In this document: positions 5,081 to 5,484 of the stretch, in pieces | Layout of the letters: each line of letters starts with the position of its first letter | Numbering within the stretch: position 1 is the stretch's first letter | Assembly (NCBI GenBank): GCA_020852035.1 | Contig: JADZBR010000065.1 | Location: 1-5,484 of the forward strand | Direction: 5' to 3' | DNA length: 5,484 bases | Source of the DNA: Caulobacteraceae bacterium | GTDB lineage: Bacteria; Pseudomonadota; Alphaproteobacteria; Caulobacterales; Caulobacteraceae | The notes under the pieces: generated by a model | The model's input: only the letters and a program-made list of their open reading frames with translations | What the model was told of the DNA's origin: nothing | Database searches by the model: none | Position numbers and translations under genes: made by a program

Positions 5081-5484
5081 ATGAAAGCTATCGCAGCCGC
5101 GCTTCTCGGTGCCCTGATCGCGGCGCCGGCCGCCCAGTCCCAGCCGGCCAAGCCGCCGCCGGCGGACCCCACCCTCCCGGCCTTCCGCGCGCTCTACGAG
5201 GAGCTGGTGGAGATCAACACCACCCTCTCGGCCGGCAGCTGCACCGCTGCCGCCGAGGCGATGGGCGCGCATCTGAAGGCCGCCGGTTTCGCCGACAGCG
5301 ACGTGCGGGTGCTGGTTCCCGACGACCGGCCGAAGGACGGCAATCTGGTCGCGGTGCTGCACGGCAAGGACCCCAAGGCCCAGCCCCTGCTGCTGCTCGC
5401 CCACATCGACGTGGTGGAGGCTGACCGCGCCGACTGGGAACGCGATCCCTTCACCCTGGTGGAGGAGAACGGCTACTTCTACGC
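5081..5484 (+). CDS. Secreted M20-family metallopeptidase, N-terminal part (cut by window edge)
   Basis: The first 134 residues of a zinc peptidase of the M20 (ArgE/DapE/CPG2) family, which hydrolyses short peptides or N-acyl amino acids with a two-zinc centre. An export signal is clear: MKAIAAALLGALIAAPAAQS, cleavage near residues 18-20, followed by a Pro/Ala-rich linker (21-34). The family is shown by the region ELVEINTT (41-48), the strand DGNLVAVLHG (86-95), and LLLLAHIDVVEADRADWERDPF (103-124), which includes the HxD zinc motif His108-Ile-Asp110 and the W...DPF element that follows it in this family. The remaining metal ligands, the catalytic Glu and the dimerisation domain lie past the edge. 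The ATG has GGAGG at 5071-5075, 5 nt upstream. The substrate is unknown; export suggests use of peptides outside the cytoplasm. It follows the unknown secreted-protein gene on the same strand. Confidence 0.92.
   Translation, partial: MKAIAAALLGALIAAPAAQSQPAKPPPADPTLPAFRALYEELVEINTTLSAGSCTAAAEAMGAHLKAAGFADSDVRVLVPDDRPKDGNLVAVLHGKDPKAQPLLLLAHIDVVEADRADWERDPFTLVEENGYFY

Noticed and set aside
5012..5404. Minus-strand open frame opposite the peptidase start
   Set aside because: The plus strand carries a signal peptide and the M20 HxD motif; the opposite frame is low-complexity with no recognisable domain.

Overview
The window looks like chromosome of a GC-rich alphaproteobacterium, most probably of the Caulobacterales (Caulobacter/Phenylobacterium type). 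The grounds are strong G/C preference at third codon positions, a match upstream of the gene at 3951 to the Caulobacter housekeeping promoter pattern (TTGACGS, 10-14 nt, GCTANAWC), sparse GANTC sites, and the gene families present. The assignment is inference from sequence style, not from a marker gene.

Layout, left to right. (1) Positions 1-1200, minus strand: the start of a cytochrome bo3-type ubiquinol oxidase operon, with complete cyoA (178-1200) followed by the first 53 codons of cyoB, which runs off the left edge. (2) 1201-1349: a 149-nt divergent intergenic region holding a near-ideal operator-like palindrome (1235-1255). (3) 1350-2750, plus strand: an MFS transporter of the metabolite:H+ symporter (MHS) type whose last codons lie inside a repeat element. 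(4) 2715-2808: a twin-hairpin, REP/BIME-like inverted repeat between two convergent genes. (5) 2843-3805, minus strand: an alpha/beta hydrolase with a complete catalytic triad and an odd tail of Pro-rich five-residue repeats. (6) 3806-3950: a 145-nt divergent intergenic region with a good housekeeping promoter for the rightward gene. (7) 3951-5015, plus strand: a secreted protein of unknown function. (8) 5081-5484, plus strand: the first 134 codons of a secreted M20-family metallopeptidase, cut by the right edge.

The cyo genes encode a terminal oxidase that passes electrons from ubiquinol to oxygen and pumps protons. The transporter beside them probably uses the proton gradient, and the two share the intergenic palindrome, so joint control is possible but unproven. 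The secreted protein and the peptidase run in the same direction 65 nt apart and may be cotranscribed; both are predicted to be exported. No stretch longer than 300 bases lacks a gene, and I saw no tRNA, rRNA, CRISPR array, transposase or phage gene.

I found no convincing new multi-gene system. The points most worth a second look are the twin-hairpin repeat with compensatory changes that supplies the end of the transporter gene, the divergent-promoter palindrome, and the repeat tail of the hydrolase.
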